This document shows, one piece after another, positions 34,511 to 44,555 of a stretch of 64,000 nt of DNA. This stretch comes from DATLYB01 sp964502525. Its GTDB lineage: Bacteria > Bacteroidota > Bacteroidia > Chitinophagales > CAIOSU01. A model generated the notes under the pieces. The model had not been told where the DNA came from. It searched no databases and saw nothing but the letters and a program-made list of their open reading frames with translations. Position numbers and translations under genes: made by a program. Position 1 is the stretch's first letter; each line of letters begins with the position of its first letter. The DNA lies in contig CAZCXH010000003.1 of the NCBI GenBank assembly GCA_964502525.1, positions 14,453 to 78,452 on the forward strand, in the 5' to 3' direction.

Positions 34511-35488
34511 GTGCTGAAGATTGGCGTTCTCGGAGCCGGGCACCTCGGCAAAGTCCATCTTAAACTCATCAGGGAAATCAGCGACTACCGGCTGGTGGGA
34601 TTCTATGATACCGATGAGAACAAGGCGATTGCCGCGGAAACGCAGTTCGGACTGAAGCGCTTCACCGACATGAACCAATTGATTGACAGCAGCGATGTGG
34701 TGGATATCGTTACCCCTACCCTTTCACATTTCGACTGCGCCCTGAGCGCCATCAAGAAATCGAAGCATGTGTTCATTGAAAAGCCGCTGGCGAGCACCCT
34801 TGATGAAGCAAAAAAGCTGATTAATCTTGCAGAAGAAGCCGACATCAAGGCAATGGTGGGGCATGTGGAGCGTTTTAATCCTGCTTTTCTTGCAATCAGG
34901 AATCTGGAATTGAACCCCATGTTCATAGAAACACACAGGCTCGCTGAGTTCAATCCTCGGGGAACAGACGTTGCTGTGGTGCTCGACCTGATGATCCATG
35001 ACCTTGACATCATCCTGAGCGTGGTGAAATCAAGCGTGAAGCGTGTCAGCGCAAGCGGAGTGGCGGTCATCAGCAAAACGCCCGACATCGCCAACGCCCG
35101 CATCGAGTTTGACAACGGCTGCGTAGCCAACGTGACTTGCAGCCGCATCTCGATGAAGCAGATGCGCAAAATCCGCTTCTTCCAGAAAGATGCCTATATC
35201 AGCATGGATTTGCTGGACAAGATGACTGAGATTTTCCGCATGGCAGATGCGGCAACTGGCGATTCCAGCATGATGACGATTGACACAGGCAATGGCTCCA
35301 AAAAAGCCATCAGCTATGAGAAATTAGGCGACCCGAAAATCAACTCGATCAAGATGGAACTGGAGCTATTCGCAAAAAATATCCGTGAGGGAAGCGAGCC
35401 TGCGGTGACACTGCATGACGGCTACCGCGCCATGAAACTGGCTCATCAGGTGTTGCAGGCGATAGAAAAAAGTAAAATCAGTGATTAA
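34511..35488 (+). CDS. Gfo/Idh/MocA family oxidoreductase
   Basis: 325 residues from the GTG at 34511, giving MLKIGVLGAGHLGKVHL with the Rossmann motif GAGHLG. EKPLA (around residue 90) is the conserved cofactor/substrate motif and the C-terminal alpha/beta domain is complete (LMIHDLDIILS). Members are NAD(P)-dependent sugar or cyclitol dehydrogenases and related reductases. The next two genes, a lipoprotein and a polyprenyl-phosphate sugar transferase, suggest a role in nucleotide-sugar or surface polysaccharide synthesis. That function is inference. Confidence 0.88.
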   Translation: MLKIGVLGAGHLGKVHLKLIREISDYRLVGFYDTDENKAIAAETQFGLKRFTDMNQLIDSSDVVDIVTPTLSHFDCALSAIKKSKHVFIEKPLASTLDEAKKLINLAEEADIKAMVGHVERFNPAFLAIRNLELNPMFIETHRLAEFNPRGTDVAVVLDLMIHDLDIILSVVKSSVKRVSASGVAVISKTPDIANARIEFDNGCVANVTCSRISMKQMRKIRFFQKDAYISMDLLDKMTEIFRMADAATGDSSMMTIDTGNGSKKAISYEKLGDPKINSIKMELELFAKNIREGSEPAVTLHDGYRAMKLAHQVLQAIEKSKISD

Positions 35489-35573
35489 TCAGTTTGTTCG
35501 TGGTTTGCCGTTTGTTGTTTGTCGTTCATGGCATTCATTTTCACAAACTGCAAACCGCAAACGGCAAGCGATC

Positions 35574-36365
35574 ATGCTTTTCATTCTAATAAATTTCTTC
35601 TCATGTAAAGAAGAACCAATTCCTTCGTACATTCACATTCCATCCGTTTCAGTCACTACCGGCTCGTCCGAAGGATCTTCATCTTCCAACATATCCGATG
35701 CATGGGTTTATCTGAACGCCTCTCTTCAGGGAGTTTATGAACTTCCCGTTCAGTTTCCAATCATCGCGGAAGGAAATACCCAACTGGTCATTTACGCAGG
35801 AATAAAACTCAACGGAATTTCCGCCACAAGGGCGGAATATCCATTGTACAGCCCTGATACCATTGACCTTCATCTCGAACGAACAGTTGCGGATACGATT
35901 CATCCTGTGGTAAAATATACTCCCTTTGCAGTTTTCAACCTCATCGAAGATTTTGAAACCGGCAGCAGCTTCAGCAATATCCAATTAAACACGGCAGATA
36001 TCTTTGAGGGCGGCAAATCCGGACGGCTGCAGGTCAATGACAGCAGCGAAGTGACTGCGATATCCAATGCATCCTTTGCGATTCCCTATAATTCCCAGGC
36101 GGTATTTTTTGAAATGAATTATAAAAACAACCGGGAATTCTTTGTCGGCATCCAGGTTGCTCTGGGAGGAGAAACTTTTTCGCTGGGCAAGATAACCGTT
36201 ACCGAAAGCAACGAATGGAACAAACTTTACGTCAATTTCACGCCAGAGGTAAAAGAATCAAGGGGCGACAGTTACCGGGTGTTCTTGCTTGCCTCAGCCG
36301 GTGAGCCAATTTCTTCAATGATATTATTCGATAATCTAAAATTGGTTCACGCAAGGGTTCAGTGA
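35574..36365 (+). CDS. Putative lipoprotein with beta-sandwich domain
   Basis: 263 residues from the ATG at 35574; the frame continues upstream but the stretch MLFILINFFSCKEE gives a lipoprotein-type signal. The remainder is beta-rich: an N-terminal part (SYIHIPSVSVTT...VYLNASLQGVYELPVQFPII) and a C-terminal jelly-roll-like half (FEMNYKNNREFFVGIQVAL...NEWNKLYVNFTPEV) of the kind seen in carbohydrate-binding modules. No named family recognised. The TGA stop overlaps the ATG of the sugar transferase gene, so the two are translationally coupled. Confidence 0.75.
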   Translation: MLFILINFFSCKEEPIPSYIHIPSVSVTTGSSEGSSSSNISDAWVYLNASLQGVYELPVQFPIIAEGNTQLVIYAGIKLNGISATRAEYPLYSPDTIDLHLERTVADTIHPVVKYTPFAVFNLIEDFETGSSFSNIQLNTADIFEGGKSGRLQVNDSSEVTAISNASFAIPYNSQAVFFEMNYKNNREFFVGIQVALGGETFSLGKITVTESNEWNKLYVNFTPEVKESRGDSYRVFLLASAGEPISSMILFDNLKLVHARVQ

Positions 36366-37789
36366 TGATTTTCAACAGGAAGAAAATCGCAATTTTTTAT
36401 CTGCTGAACGATTTCATCTCAGCGATGGTGGCGTGGGGGCTGATGTTCGTTTTCAGGAAAACTTACATTGGCGGTTATCAGTTGTTTGTTCACGACCAAG
36501 CCATCTTCGACCGGAATTTTTACATAGGGATTTTTATTATTCCCATATTCTGGATAGCGCTTTATTTCATCACAGGAACCTACCGCGAATTCTATCGAAA
36601 ATCAAGGCTCGCTGAAGTCTATAAAACCCTTATCACATCCATCGCTGGGGTCACTTTTCTGTTTTTCACGCTGATCCTGGATGACCAGATTGACAATGAT
36701 ATTACCAACTATTACCGTACCGTGGTGGTGCTGCTTTTACTTCACTTTTTTTTCACCGCCAGCGGCAGAATCTTACTACTGAACCGCGTGAAAAGCCAGG
36801 TGAGGCGCGGGCTGATTGGATACAACACGATTATTGTCGGTGGAAATGAAAATGCCGTTCAGCTTTATCATGACATCCGCGATCCGCAAAAGGGATTGGG
36901 ATACAAGCTCACCGGATTTATTGACACGAACGGCAGCAGCGCCAACGGGTTAGCCGCTCACCTTCCCCAACTCGGCAAGCTCGCTGACCTCGAAAGGATG
37001 GCGGGAGCCGACAACATCAAGGAAGTGATCATCGCCATCGAAACCTCGGAACATCACCGCCTCAGCGAAATCATCAACACGCTTGCCGACACAAAGGTTA
37101 TCATTAAAATCATCCCGGATATGTATGACATCCTCTCCGGGTCGGTGAAGATGAGCAACGTAATCGGAGCGCCACTTATCGAGATTTATCCCGACATGAT
37201 GCCATTCTGGCAAAAGATTCTGAAGCGGATGATTGACGTGGCCGCTTCATCGGCAGCGCTCGCGATACTTTCGCCACTGATGCTTTACATCATGCTGCGC
37301 GTGAGGCTTTCATCCCCGGGGCCGGTGTTTTTTTCGCAGGAGCGCATCGGGAAGCATGGACAACCTTTCATGATATATAAATTCCGTTCAATGCATGTAG
37401 GCGCTGAAACGAACGGGCCGAAGCTCTCATCCAAAGACGATCCGCGCATCACGCCCTATGGACGTTCGCTGCGCAAATGGCGCTTCGATGAGCTGCCGCA
37501 GTTCTACAACATCCTGAGAGGCGACATGTCGCTGGTGGGCCCCCGGCCAGAGCGCAGGTTTTTCATCGAGCAATTGATATCGCGGGATCCCGCTTACAAG
37601 CACCTGCAAAAAGTGAAACCCGGCATCACTTCATGGGGCATGGTGAAATTCGGCTATGCGGAAAATGTTGACCAGATGATACAGCGGATGAAGTGGGACC
37701 TGCTCTACATCGAGAACATGTCGCTCGCCATTGACTTCAAGATCATGATCTACACAGTGCTGGTTATATTGGAGGGAAGGGGAAAATAG
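36365..37789 (+). CDS. Polyprenyl-phosphate sugar-1-phosphate transferase (WcaJ-like)
   Basis: 474 residues from the ATG at 36365 (a GTG at 36362 adds one). Four N-terminal helices are followed by a CoA-binding-like nucleotide domain (NTIIVGGNENAVQLYHDI), a fifth helix, and the bacterial sugar transferase domain with KRMIDVAASS, KFRSMH, the DELPQFYNILRGDMSLVGPRP signature, and KPGITSWGMV. It starts exopolysaccharide or capsule assembly by moving hexose-1-phosphate from a UDP-sugar to undecaprenyl phosphate in the inner membrane. No further glycosyltransferases follow, so the rest of the pathway must be elsewhere. Confidence 0.92.
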   Translation: MIFNRKKIAIFYLLNDFISAMVAWGLMFVFRKTYIGGYQLFVHDQAIFDRNFYIGIFIIPIFWIALYFITGTYREFYRKSRLAEVYKTLITSIAGVTFLFFTLILDDQIDNDITNYYRTVVVLLLLHFFFTASGRILLLNRVKSQVRRGLIGYNTIIVGGNENAVQLYHDIRDPQKGLGYKLTGFIDTNGSSANGLAAHLPQLGKLADLERMAGADNIKEVIIAIETSEHHRLSEIINTLADTKVIIKIIPDMYDILSGSVKMSNVIGAPLIEIYPDMMPFWQKILKRMIDVAASSAALAILSPLMLYIMLRVRLSSPGPVFFSQERIGKHGQPFMIYKFRSMHVGAETNGPKLSSKDDPRITPYGRSLRKWRFDELPQFYNILRGDMSLVGPRPERRFFIEQLISRDPAYKHLQKVKPGITSWGMVKFGYAENVDQMIQRMKWDLLYIENMSLAIDFKIMIYTVLVILEGRGK

Positions 37790-37949
37790 ACGTTGAGAAT
37801 CAGAAGCCAGGCAGGTTGAATGCTGATGCAGTTGAGTTCAAATGATGCGGTCAATGCTGCAACATTGATGCGTGGAATCATTTGTCCGGGCGCCCGCATG
37901 AAGAGCCGCCCAAACAATGATTCCCGGAATAAATAAAAGCCGGGGCATT

Positions 37950-38777
37950 TTAGAATTCCACTTCAAAGTACGAAGTGGAGTCTGCCACTTCCGCGCCTTG
38001 CTTAATCAGCAGGTTAATTCTCCAAAGTCCCGACATGGTGAAGTTTACCTTCCCGTCATAATGTCCTCTGCTGGTATGATAGGGGTTCATATTATTTGGA
38101 GAACCATGACCCATGGCGAGCATTTGAGGGTCAATCTCCACGCTATAAGTTTCCACCGGGGGGAAACTCATCATGCTTTCTCTTTTGTGAATGGTGATTT
38201 CAAAGTCATTGATGCCAACAACAGGTTCTGACGGCTCAATGTAGCTGATGATAATGGGCGTGCTGTCGTTAAGCGTAGTGACCACGCGTGTTCTTGTTTT
38301 TTCCGGGTCCTTTACTGCAAGCGGCAGCGTGACTTCACCCTCCTTGTTATTCTTATGATTGTGAACTGTTATTTTAAGAGACCATCCCATACCTGCCGGC
38401 ATCTGGAAAACCACCGCGCAATGGAACAATCCATCATCTTCATCGGCATGCTGGCTGGTTGGGTTTTCGTAAGGAGCGGAGTGTGAGGAAGCTCCCATAT
38501 CCATCTCAGGCATCAGGTAAATATGCCCCTCATGCAACCCTTCCCCGGTAACGGAGTCGAGCAACTGGACAAACAGTTTATTGTAGCCGGTAAAAAGGCT
38601 GTCATTCGCCCATAGTTTTACCAAAGCACCGCTGCCGGACGCTTGGCCGCTGGCAATGAGCGTTTTTCCTTCGGTGCCATCAGGATGACCGTCATCCTCT
38701 TCATTGCATGATGTAATAAAGATACCGCTGATAAGAGCCGCAACAAGAAGGCTCCTATTCAATTTTGAATAGAACAT
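37950..38777 (-). CDS. FixH/YtkA-like lipoprotein, probable metal handling
   Basis: 275 residues with lipobox cysteine C24 (GIFITSC). Two beta-sandwich halves: the first (about 40-150) has YLMPEMDMGASSHSAPYENP, the Met/His pattern of periplasmic FixH/YtkA-like domains, and the second repeats the fold with MSGLWRINLLIKQG. Such lipoproteins accompany copper and cytochrome oxidase genes. It follows the Cys-motif protein gene at 38843-39214 by 65 bases on the same strand. Copper is inferred from residues and neighbours, not demonstrated. Confidence 0.72.
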   Translation of the reverse strand: MFYSKLNRSLLVAALISGIFITSCNEEDDGHPDGTEGKTLIASGQASGSGALVKLWANDSLFTGYNKLFVQLLDSVTGEGLHEGHIYLMPEMDMGASSHSAPYENPTSQHADEDDGLFHCAVVFQMPAGMGWSLKITVHNHKNNKEGEVTLPLAVKDPEKTRTRVVTTLNDSTPIIISYIEPSEPVVGINDFEITIHKRESMMSFPPVETYSVEIDPQMLAMGHGSPNNMNPYHTSRGHYDGKVNFTMSGLWRINLLIKQGAEVADSTSYFEVEF

Positions 38778-38842
38778 AAATTAAATTTTTTGTTTGGTTA
38801 AAAAAATGCGGATAGAAACAGAAATAACCCGGGAGCAGGCAG

Positions 38843-39214
38843 TCAGCAAAAGCTGATTGCTGGCGGATGAAATATCTTAAGCGGGAAAGAGGTGCAAATT
38901 ATCTTCATTTCAGGGGCAAAAACTGTTTTTACGCCATCATGCAACATGAGGGCGTTTCCGTTATTTTCAAAAAAATAAATGATTTGTGAAAACTCTTTAA
39001 CCCCCTTGGGATCTTTCTTTTGTTCCTCCTCATCTTTTTGCAATTGCTTGCGCAGGTGGCATTTGCCCTCGCAATGCATCTGAGGCCTTGTTTTGTTCAC
39101 GCACCATTGACTGGCGATGTAATTTTTATTGATGTGATAATTGATAAAAATAAGAGCCTGGCTCATCGGCTGAAGAACCGCCATAATGGAAGCGAGATAA
39201 AACAGGAACTTCAT
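38843..39214 (-). CDS. Small membrane protein with C-x9-C-x3-C motif
   Basis: 123 residues. An N-terminal hydrophobic segment precedes YIASQWCVNKTRPQMHCEGKC (cysteines 38, 48 and 52), a motif I recognise from short uncharacterised Bacteroidota proteins that accompany metal-related TonB receptors. A Lys/Glu-rich stretch follows. Probably periplasmic and membrane-anchored. Function unknown; metal binding by the cysteines, Met and His is inferred. It seems to be first in a two-gene operon with the FixH-like lipoprotein. Confidence 0.68.
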   Translation of the reverse strand: MKFLFYLASIMAVLQPMSQALIFINYHINKNYIASQWCVNKTRPQMHCEGKCHLRKQLQKDEEEQKKDPKGVKEFSQIIYFFENNGNALMLHDGVKTVFAPEMKIICTSFPLKIFHPPAISFC

Positions 39215-39651
39215 GGCTTAAAGGTAGCCCCTTTGGCGCAATGATAAGCAATAAAGCTGCGGAAGCGAATAATTTTCATCAGTTGTTACCTCAACCGCAC
39301 GAAACAGCATGAAAAACGAATCATAATCGGTTCGACTAACTCCGGACTCCTTCGGAAGATATACGACCGTCCTTTAGGGCACAAACTGGAAAGCCTGTTT
39401 CCAAATTTCTGTTTGATTTTCAGAAAACATGTCGGTTTCTCAGTCCGATAGTACGTGATTATTATAATAGAAGAATATAATTTATTTTTCGCCACCTGTT
39501 CACAAGCGGCACAGATGTTGCCTGAGGGATAATTAAGCCGGATGTATTCCTTTTACCATCATATCGCCAATGACATACACTCCGAGCGCGGAGATGTCTA
39601 TATTTCACCTGCCTGAGTGATTGAATGTATTTAATTTGCGTTTTTCCAAGC
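39215..39651. other. Divergent intergenic region
   Basis: 437 bases between the Cys-motif gene and tamL. Short hairpins such as CTCCGGA-CTCC-TTCGGAAG occur near 39343, but no gene, tRNA or repeat of the other families is recognised. Confidence 0.35.
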
Positions 39652-42009
39652 ATGAGCTTTCGTTTGAAGCTAACAACCCTTCTTTTTTTTACAGCAACGC
39701 TTTTCTTCGCGACAGGCTGCGGCAATCTGAGGTTTCTTAATGAGGGCGAGGCATTGTTCATGGGAAATAAAATCGGGATCGAGAGCAATGAAACCATTAT
39801 CAAACAGGGGCAATTCAAGCGTGACCTGGCAAGCATAACACAGTTGCAGCGCAACAAGAAATTTATCGGCTTGTTCAAGACGCGGCTCTGGTTTTACAAT
39901 GTAGCCAGCAGAAAAAAACCGAACAAATTCAGGTACTGGATGAGAAACAAGGTGGGTGAACCACCCGCGCTCTATGACTCGCTGCTGATTGAAAAATCAG
40001 CCGTGATGATCGAGAATTACCTGAAAAACAAAGGATATCTCTATCCTGAGGTGAGTTATGAGGCAAGAATTGAGTCGAAGCTTAAAGACAGGAGCAAAAA
40101 GATAAGCGAAAAGCGGGCTGCCATTAGGGAAAGAAAAAAAAGGGCCTGGGCTACCTATTACGTGAAGACAGGCAATCTTTACCGGATCCGCAGCGTCACT
40201 TTTCCTTCAGACACCGCGCGCACGAGCCAGATTATCGCGGAACAGCGCTTCAAGTCGCTGCTTAAAGCGGGCAATCCGCTTGATGTTTCAGAATTAAAAA
40301 AGGAGCGCGACCGCATCTCAGATATATTAAGAAATGAAGGTTATTATTTTTTCAACCGCGATTACGTTTACTTTGACATTGACAGCTCCAGAGGGGAAAG
40401 GCAACTCGACATTCTGGTGAGAATCAACATGCCGGATGATCCCGCAAGGAGGGGCGTGTACAGGATTGACCAGATCAACGTATTTACCGATTATTCGCTT
40501 GATAAAATGAAGATCAGTCAATATCGGGATACCACTGACGCGCGTGAGTTTCACTTCATCAGCGAGAAGCTGCGCTATCGCCCGAAGATTCTCATCTCTG
40601 CGATTCATTTCGGCAACGACAGCCTTTTCCGGAAGATCAACCACGTGAGGTCGGTAAGCCATTTATCCGGATTAGGGGCATTTAAATATGTGAACCTTGA
40701 ATATATCCCAAAAGAGATGAACGGCAAATATTACCTTGACTGCATGGTTTACCTTTCACCAGCCAAAAAGCAGGAAGTGAGGGTGGAATTCGAGGCGAAT
40801 AACAACACCGATTACAACCTCGGCACTTCATTAACGCTGGCGTACCGCAACCGGAATATTTTCCGCGGCACCGAAGAGCTGCGGTTCAGCGTTTCTGCCG
40901 GCTTTGAATCAAACCTTGAAAAGGGAGAAAAATTTTTCAACACTGTTGACCTCACGGCCAAGCTGGATTTGTATTTCAACCGGTTCCTCGTTCCATCGAG
41001 GCGAAGCATTTCAAAAAACGTGCGTCCGCGCACGCGCATATCATTGCGCAATGAATTTTTGAGAAGGATTGACTACTACACCACCAACTCATCCACTTTC
41101 GCATTCGGGTACGAATGGAGTAAAGTAATCCCAAGAAGGCATATATTCAATCCCATCGTCATCAATTTTGTAAGGATACTCGAGTCCACGCCTGATTTTG
41201 AGGAAGTCATCAACAACAGCCCCTCGTTGAAAAACAGTTTCACCCAGCAGCTCATCCTCGGCATGGAATACACCTACCTGTGGTCAAATCAGTCCACCAG
41301 CGCAAGCAGAAACTTTTTTTATTATATCGGGAAAATCAATACTTCCGGCAACCTTTTGCATCTGGGAAAGTATTTAGAGCATCTCAACGACAACGTAAAG
41401 CCTCCGTATGAAATCTTCAGCGTGCAATACTCGCAGTATTTTCTCATTGACTCCGATATCCGCAATTATTTCAAGTTGAGCAGAGGCATGCAACTGGTGT
41501 CGCGGCTGTATGGCGGCATCGGCATACCTTACGGCAATTCCGAATCGCTGACCTACATCAAGCAATTTTTCGCGGGTGGAGCCAACAGCATGAGGGGATG
41601 GCTGATCCGCGCGCTGGGGCCGGGATCTTACAACTATGAAAAGGATTACGATGACAACAGCGACTTCTTCTTTGACCAAACGGGTGAAATCAAACTGGAG
41701 GCAAACCTCGAATACCGGTTTGACATATTCAAATTTTTCAAGGGAGCCCTTTTCCTCGACATGGGCAATATCTGGCTGCTGAGAGCAGACACCTCGCGCC
41801 CGGGAGCTAACTTTGATATTGGCAATATCTGGAATGAATTTGCTGTCGCATCAGGTTTGGGTTTTCGCTTTGATTTCAACTATTTCGTGCTTCGTTTCGA
41901 TATGGGATTGAAGGTGCGCGAGCCTGCCGATGGAAAGGAAAGATGGCCCCTCAAGCATTTCCAGTGGCGCGATATCCGTTTTAATATTGCCATCGGGTAT
42001 CCGTTTTAA
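39652..42009 (+). CDS. tamL: TamL-type Omp85 lipoprotein
   Basis: 785 residues from the ATG at 39652; an upstream in-frame ATG at 39625 gives a poorer signal. The lipobox ATGCGNLRFLNEGEALFMGN is the typical N terminus of Bacteroidota TamL. POTRA-like domains follow to about residue 400 (RIRSVTFPSD..., YRIDQINVFTDYS), and then a 16-strand Omp85 barrel with FAGGANSMRGWLIRALGPGSY, the conserved VRGF-like lid-lock motif, and LEANLEYRF. It works with TamB in outer-membrane protein or lipid transport. A tamB gene is not adjacent. Confidence 0.92.
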   Translation: MSFRLKLTTLLFFTATLFFATGCGNLRFLNEGEALFMGNKIGIESNETIIKQGQFKRDLASITQLQRNKKFIGLFKTRLWFYNVASRKKPNKFRYWMRNKVGEPPALYDSLLIEKSAVMIENYLKNKGYLYPEVSYEARIESKLKDRSKKISEKRAAIRERKKRAWATYYVKTGNLYRIRSVTFPSDTARTSQIIAEQRFKSLLKAGNPLDVSELKKERDRISDILRNEGYYFFNRDYVYFDIDSSRGERQLDILVRINMPDDPARRGVYRIDQINVFTDYSLDKMKISQYRDTTDAREFHFISEKLRYRPKILISAIHFGNDSLFRKINHVRSVSHLSGLGAFKYVNLEYIPKEMNGKYYLDCMVYLSPAKKQEVRVEFEANNNTDYNLGTSLTLAYRNRNIFRGTEELRFSVSAGFESNLEKGEKFFNTVDLTAKLDLYFNRFLVPSRRSISKNVRPRTRISLRNEFLRRIDYYTTNSSTFAFGYEWSKVIPRRHIFNPIVINFVRILESTPDFEEVINNSPSLKNSFTQQLILGMEYTYLWSNQSTSASRNFFYYIGKINTSGNLLHLGKYLEHLNDNVKPPYEIFSVQYSQYFLIDSDIRNYFKLSRGMQLVSRLYGGIGIPYGNSESLTYIKQFFAGGANSMRGWLIRALGPGSYNYEKDYDDNSDFFFDQTGEIKLEANLEYRFDIFKFFKGALFLDMGNIWLLRADTSRPGANFDIGNIWNEFAVASGLGFRFDFNYFVLRFDMGLKVREPADGKERWPLKHFQWRDIRFNIAIGYPF

Positions 42010-42207
42010 GGTTTGATGCTTCATTTTAACAATAGTCCGGTAGTTTTTTTACATCAGGGCTATAGCCATTAGTGACGGGCTATCCATTAACTTCCGCCTT
42101 TAAGGCGTGGTTAGAGCAGAACAGTGTGTTTACAAAGGCTTTAGCTCTGGGCAGCGAAAAAAGTTACGAACTGTTGGTTTTAAGAGAAATACCTGAAATT
42201 TGAAGAC

Positions 42208-44502
42208 ATGATGACCAGACCTTCATTCATGGCTTCACTTCTGTGTGTTGCCCTTCTGCATCCAAATATTTCGTTCAGCCAGTTTGTGTTTAACAAGAAA
42301 ACGAACATCGCTGTGAAGAAAGGAAGCAACCCCATCCTGAAATACCCGTGGACGGGCGGCTTCAGCAATCCGCAATTTTCCGGAGCCGATATCAACCATG
42401 ACGGCATCAAGGATCTGGTGGTGTTCGACAGGACGGGGGATAAGGCGGTAACCTTTATCAACCACGGATCTTCCGGAACGATTGACTACGAGCACAAGCC
42501 TGAATATGAGCCGGCATATTACGGATTCAGCCAGTGGATGCTGATGGATGACTTTGACTGCGATGGCAAAGCGGATGTATTCACCTATAACATTGGCGCT
42601 GCCGATTATTACAAGGGCAGCTTTACCGCTGATAATATTCTGTATTTCGATTCCGTCACTTTCTTTGGCTACCCGGCAATCATCGGTGGCGGCATCATCA
42701 ACGTCTTTATCTCAGCCATTGATATCGCGGCTTTTGCCGACATCAATGATGATGGAGATTTGGATATTCTGACCTTTGGGCCTGCAGGCGGAACTTTAAA
42801 CTATTATGAAAACCAGTCGCAGGAATTGACCGGCACCTGCGGTGATACCGTTCTATTCGAGCTTTATGATGAGTGCTGGGGCGGTTTTTTTGAACCTTCC
42901 AATACCAATGAAGTGGAATTGAACAACTGCCGCGTATGCTTCACTCCTATGGGTATTCCTGCCGCGATGCCCGAATACAAAAACAGCGGAGAGCGGGCGC
43001 ATTCTGGTTCAACAGTGCTCGCTTTCGATGAAGATGGCGATGGCGATAAGGAGGTGATTTTGGGCGATATCTCTTTTGAAGCCATCAACAGGCTGGTGAA
43101 TTGCGGCACCACGGACACAGCGTGCATCTGCGATCAGGATCCGACTTTCCCGTCCTATGACAAGTCGTATAAACTTCAAATATATCCCGCATCGTTTTAC
43201 GTTGACATAAATAATGACGGGCTGCGCGATTTATTGGTGGCGCCCAACCAACCGGGAACATCCGAAAACTACAAATGCATCTGGCTGTATGAGAACGTGG
43301 GAACGCAGGACAGCGTGGTATTCCATTATGTTTCTGATACTTTCCTGATTGGCCAAACGCTTGACTTTGGCGAGGGCGCTTATCCCGCCTTCCTTGATTA
43401 CAACGCTGACGGCTTGCTCGACCTGGTTGTGGGCAATTACGGATATTATGTAAATGGCGTAACCTATCGCTCAGGGCTTGCCTTGCTCGAAAATACCGGA
43501 ACAATAACAGCACCTTCGTTCAAACTAGTTGATCCGGACTTTGCCAATGTTTCCGACCTCGGAAGAAAAGCCGTTTTTCCAGCCTTCGGGGACATGGATG
43601 GCGATGGCGACCAGGATATGATTATCGGTGAATTTGACGGATTTCTGCACTATTACCGCAATACTGCCCCACCGGGAAACGCTGCATCATTCTCTCCGGT
43701 GCATGTTCAGATGTTTGGAATTGATGTAGGGCAGTTCAGCGCGCCTTTTATTTATGATGTGAACGGTGATTCCCTTCCCGACCTGCTGGTGGGCGAAAAG
43801 AGCGGCAACGGCACAGCGCAACATAAAGGGCAGATCAACTATTTTGAGAATAAGGGCACTCGAACCGGCTTTGTGTTCGACACTCTTCCAACCAATGATA
43901 TTTTCGGAGAAGTGGATGTCCGGATTCCGGGGTGGCCTAACGGATATTGCACTCCGGTGGTCAGCCCGCTCGACTCATCCGGACAATTATATCTGTTATC
44001 GGGTAGCGAAGAAGGAAAGGTGAAAGTTTTTGAATATGATTCCAGCAAAAGATACAGCGGTGCGTTCACCAAAAGGTTCAATGCGTACTCGAGCATTGAC
44101 GAAGGAGAGCGAACCGCAATTGCCATTGCCGATTTGAACAATGACGGCATGATGGAGATGGTGGTCGGAAACGCGCGCGGAGGGGTGGCATTCTTCACGC
44201 AGTCTGATATGATTTATACGGAGATTACCGGCAACATGATTGACATGGAAAGTTTTCATGTGAAAGTTTTCCCGAATCCCGCCCATGATTTTTTAATGCT
44301 CGAGATGGCAAACTTCCAGGGTTCTTCAAAATTTGAAGTTGCCTTATTCAACCTCGTTGGGAAAAAGATGTGGAGCGGTGAAATTGAAGCGCAGCCGCGG
44401 CAAACGCTGAAGCTGCCTGCCGTTCCCAGCGGAATTTATCTTGTCAGATTATCCAGCGGGCATCATGCCAGCCTGAGCAAGATTGCCGTTAATCTTCGTT
44501 AA
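42208..44502 (+). CDS. Secreted FG-GAP/VCBS-repeat protein with T9SS sorting domain
   Basis: 764 residues with a signal peptide (ending near NISFSQ). Many FG-GAP units with calcium-binding DxNxDGxxD loops occur, such as DINHDGIKDLVVFD, DINDDGDLDILTF, DMDGDGDQDMIIGEFD and DLNNDGMMEMVVG, consistent with an integrin-like beta-propeller. The last 80 residues are a T9SS type A domain starting VFPNPAHDFLML. It should be secreted or displayed on the surface; adhesion is the usual guess for this architecture. The 198-base spacer from tamL holds no gene. Confidence 0.9.
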   Translation: MMTRPSFMASLLCVALLHPNISFSQFVFNKKTNIAVKKGSNPILKYPWTGGFSNPQFSGADINHDGIKDLVVFDRTGDKAVTFINHGSSGTIDYEHKPEYEPAYYGFSQWMLMDDFDCDGKADVFTYNIGAADYYKGSFTADNILYFDSVTFFGYPAIIGGGIINVFISAIDIAAFADINDDGDLDILTFGPAGGTLNYYENQSQELTGTCGDTVLFELYDECWGGFFEPSNTNEVELNNCRVCFTPMGIPAAMPEYKNSGERAHSGSTVLAFDEDGDGDKEVILGDISFEAINRLVNCGTTDTACICDQDPTFPSYDKSYKLQIYPASFYVDINNDGLRDLLVAPNQPGTSENYKCIWLYENVGTQDSVVFHYVSDTFLIGQTLDFGEGAYPAFLDYNADGLLDLVVGNYGYYVNGVTYRSGLALLENTGTITAPSFKLVDPDFANVSDLGRKAVFPAFGDMDGDGDQDMIIGEFDGFLHYYRNTAPPGNAASFSPVHVQMFGIDVGQFSAPFIYDVNGDSLPDLLVGEKSGNGTAQHKGQINYFENKGTRTGFVFDTLPTNDIFGEVDVRIPGWPNGYCTPVVSPLDSSGQLYLLSGSEEGKVKVFEYDSSKRYSGAFTKRFNAYSSIDEGERTAIAIADLNNDGMMEMVVGNARGGVAFFTQSDMIYTEITGNMIDMESFHVKVFPNPAHDFLMLEMANFQGSSKFEVALFNLVGKKMWSGEIEAQPRQTLKLPAVPSGIYLVRLSSGHHASLSKIAVNLR

Positions 44503-44555
44503 ATTTTGAAACTAAATTTTCCTATTACCGTTTTTATTTCTAATTTCCTGTCACT

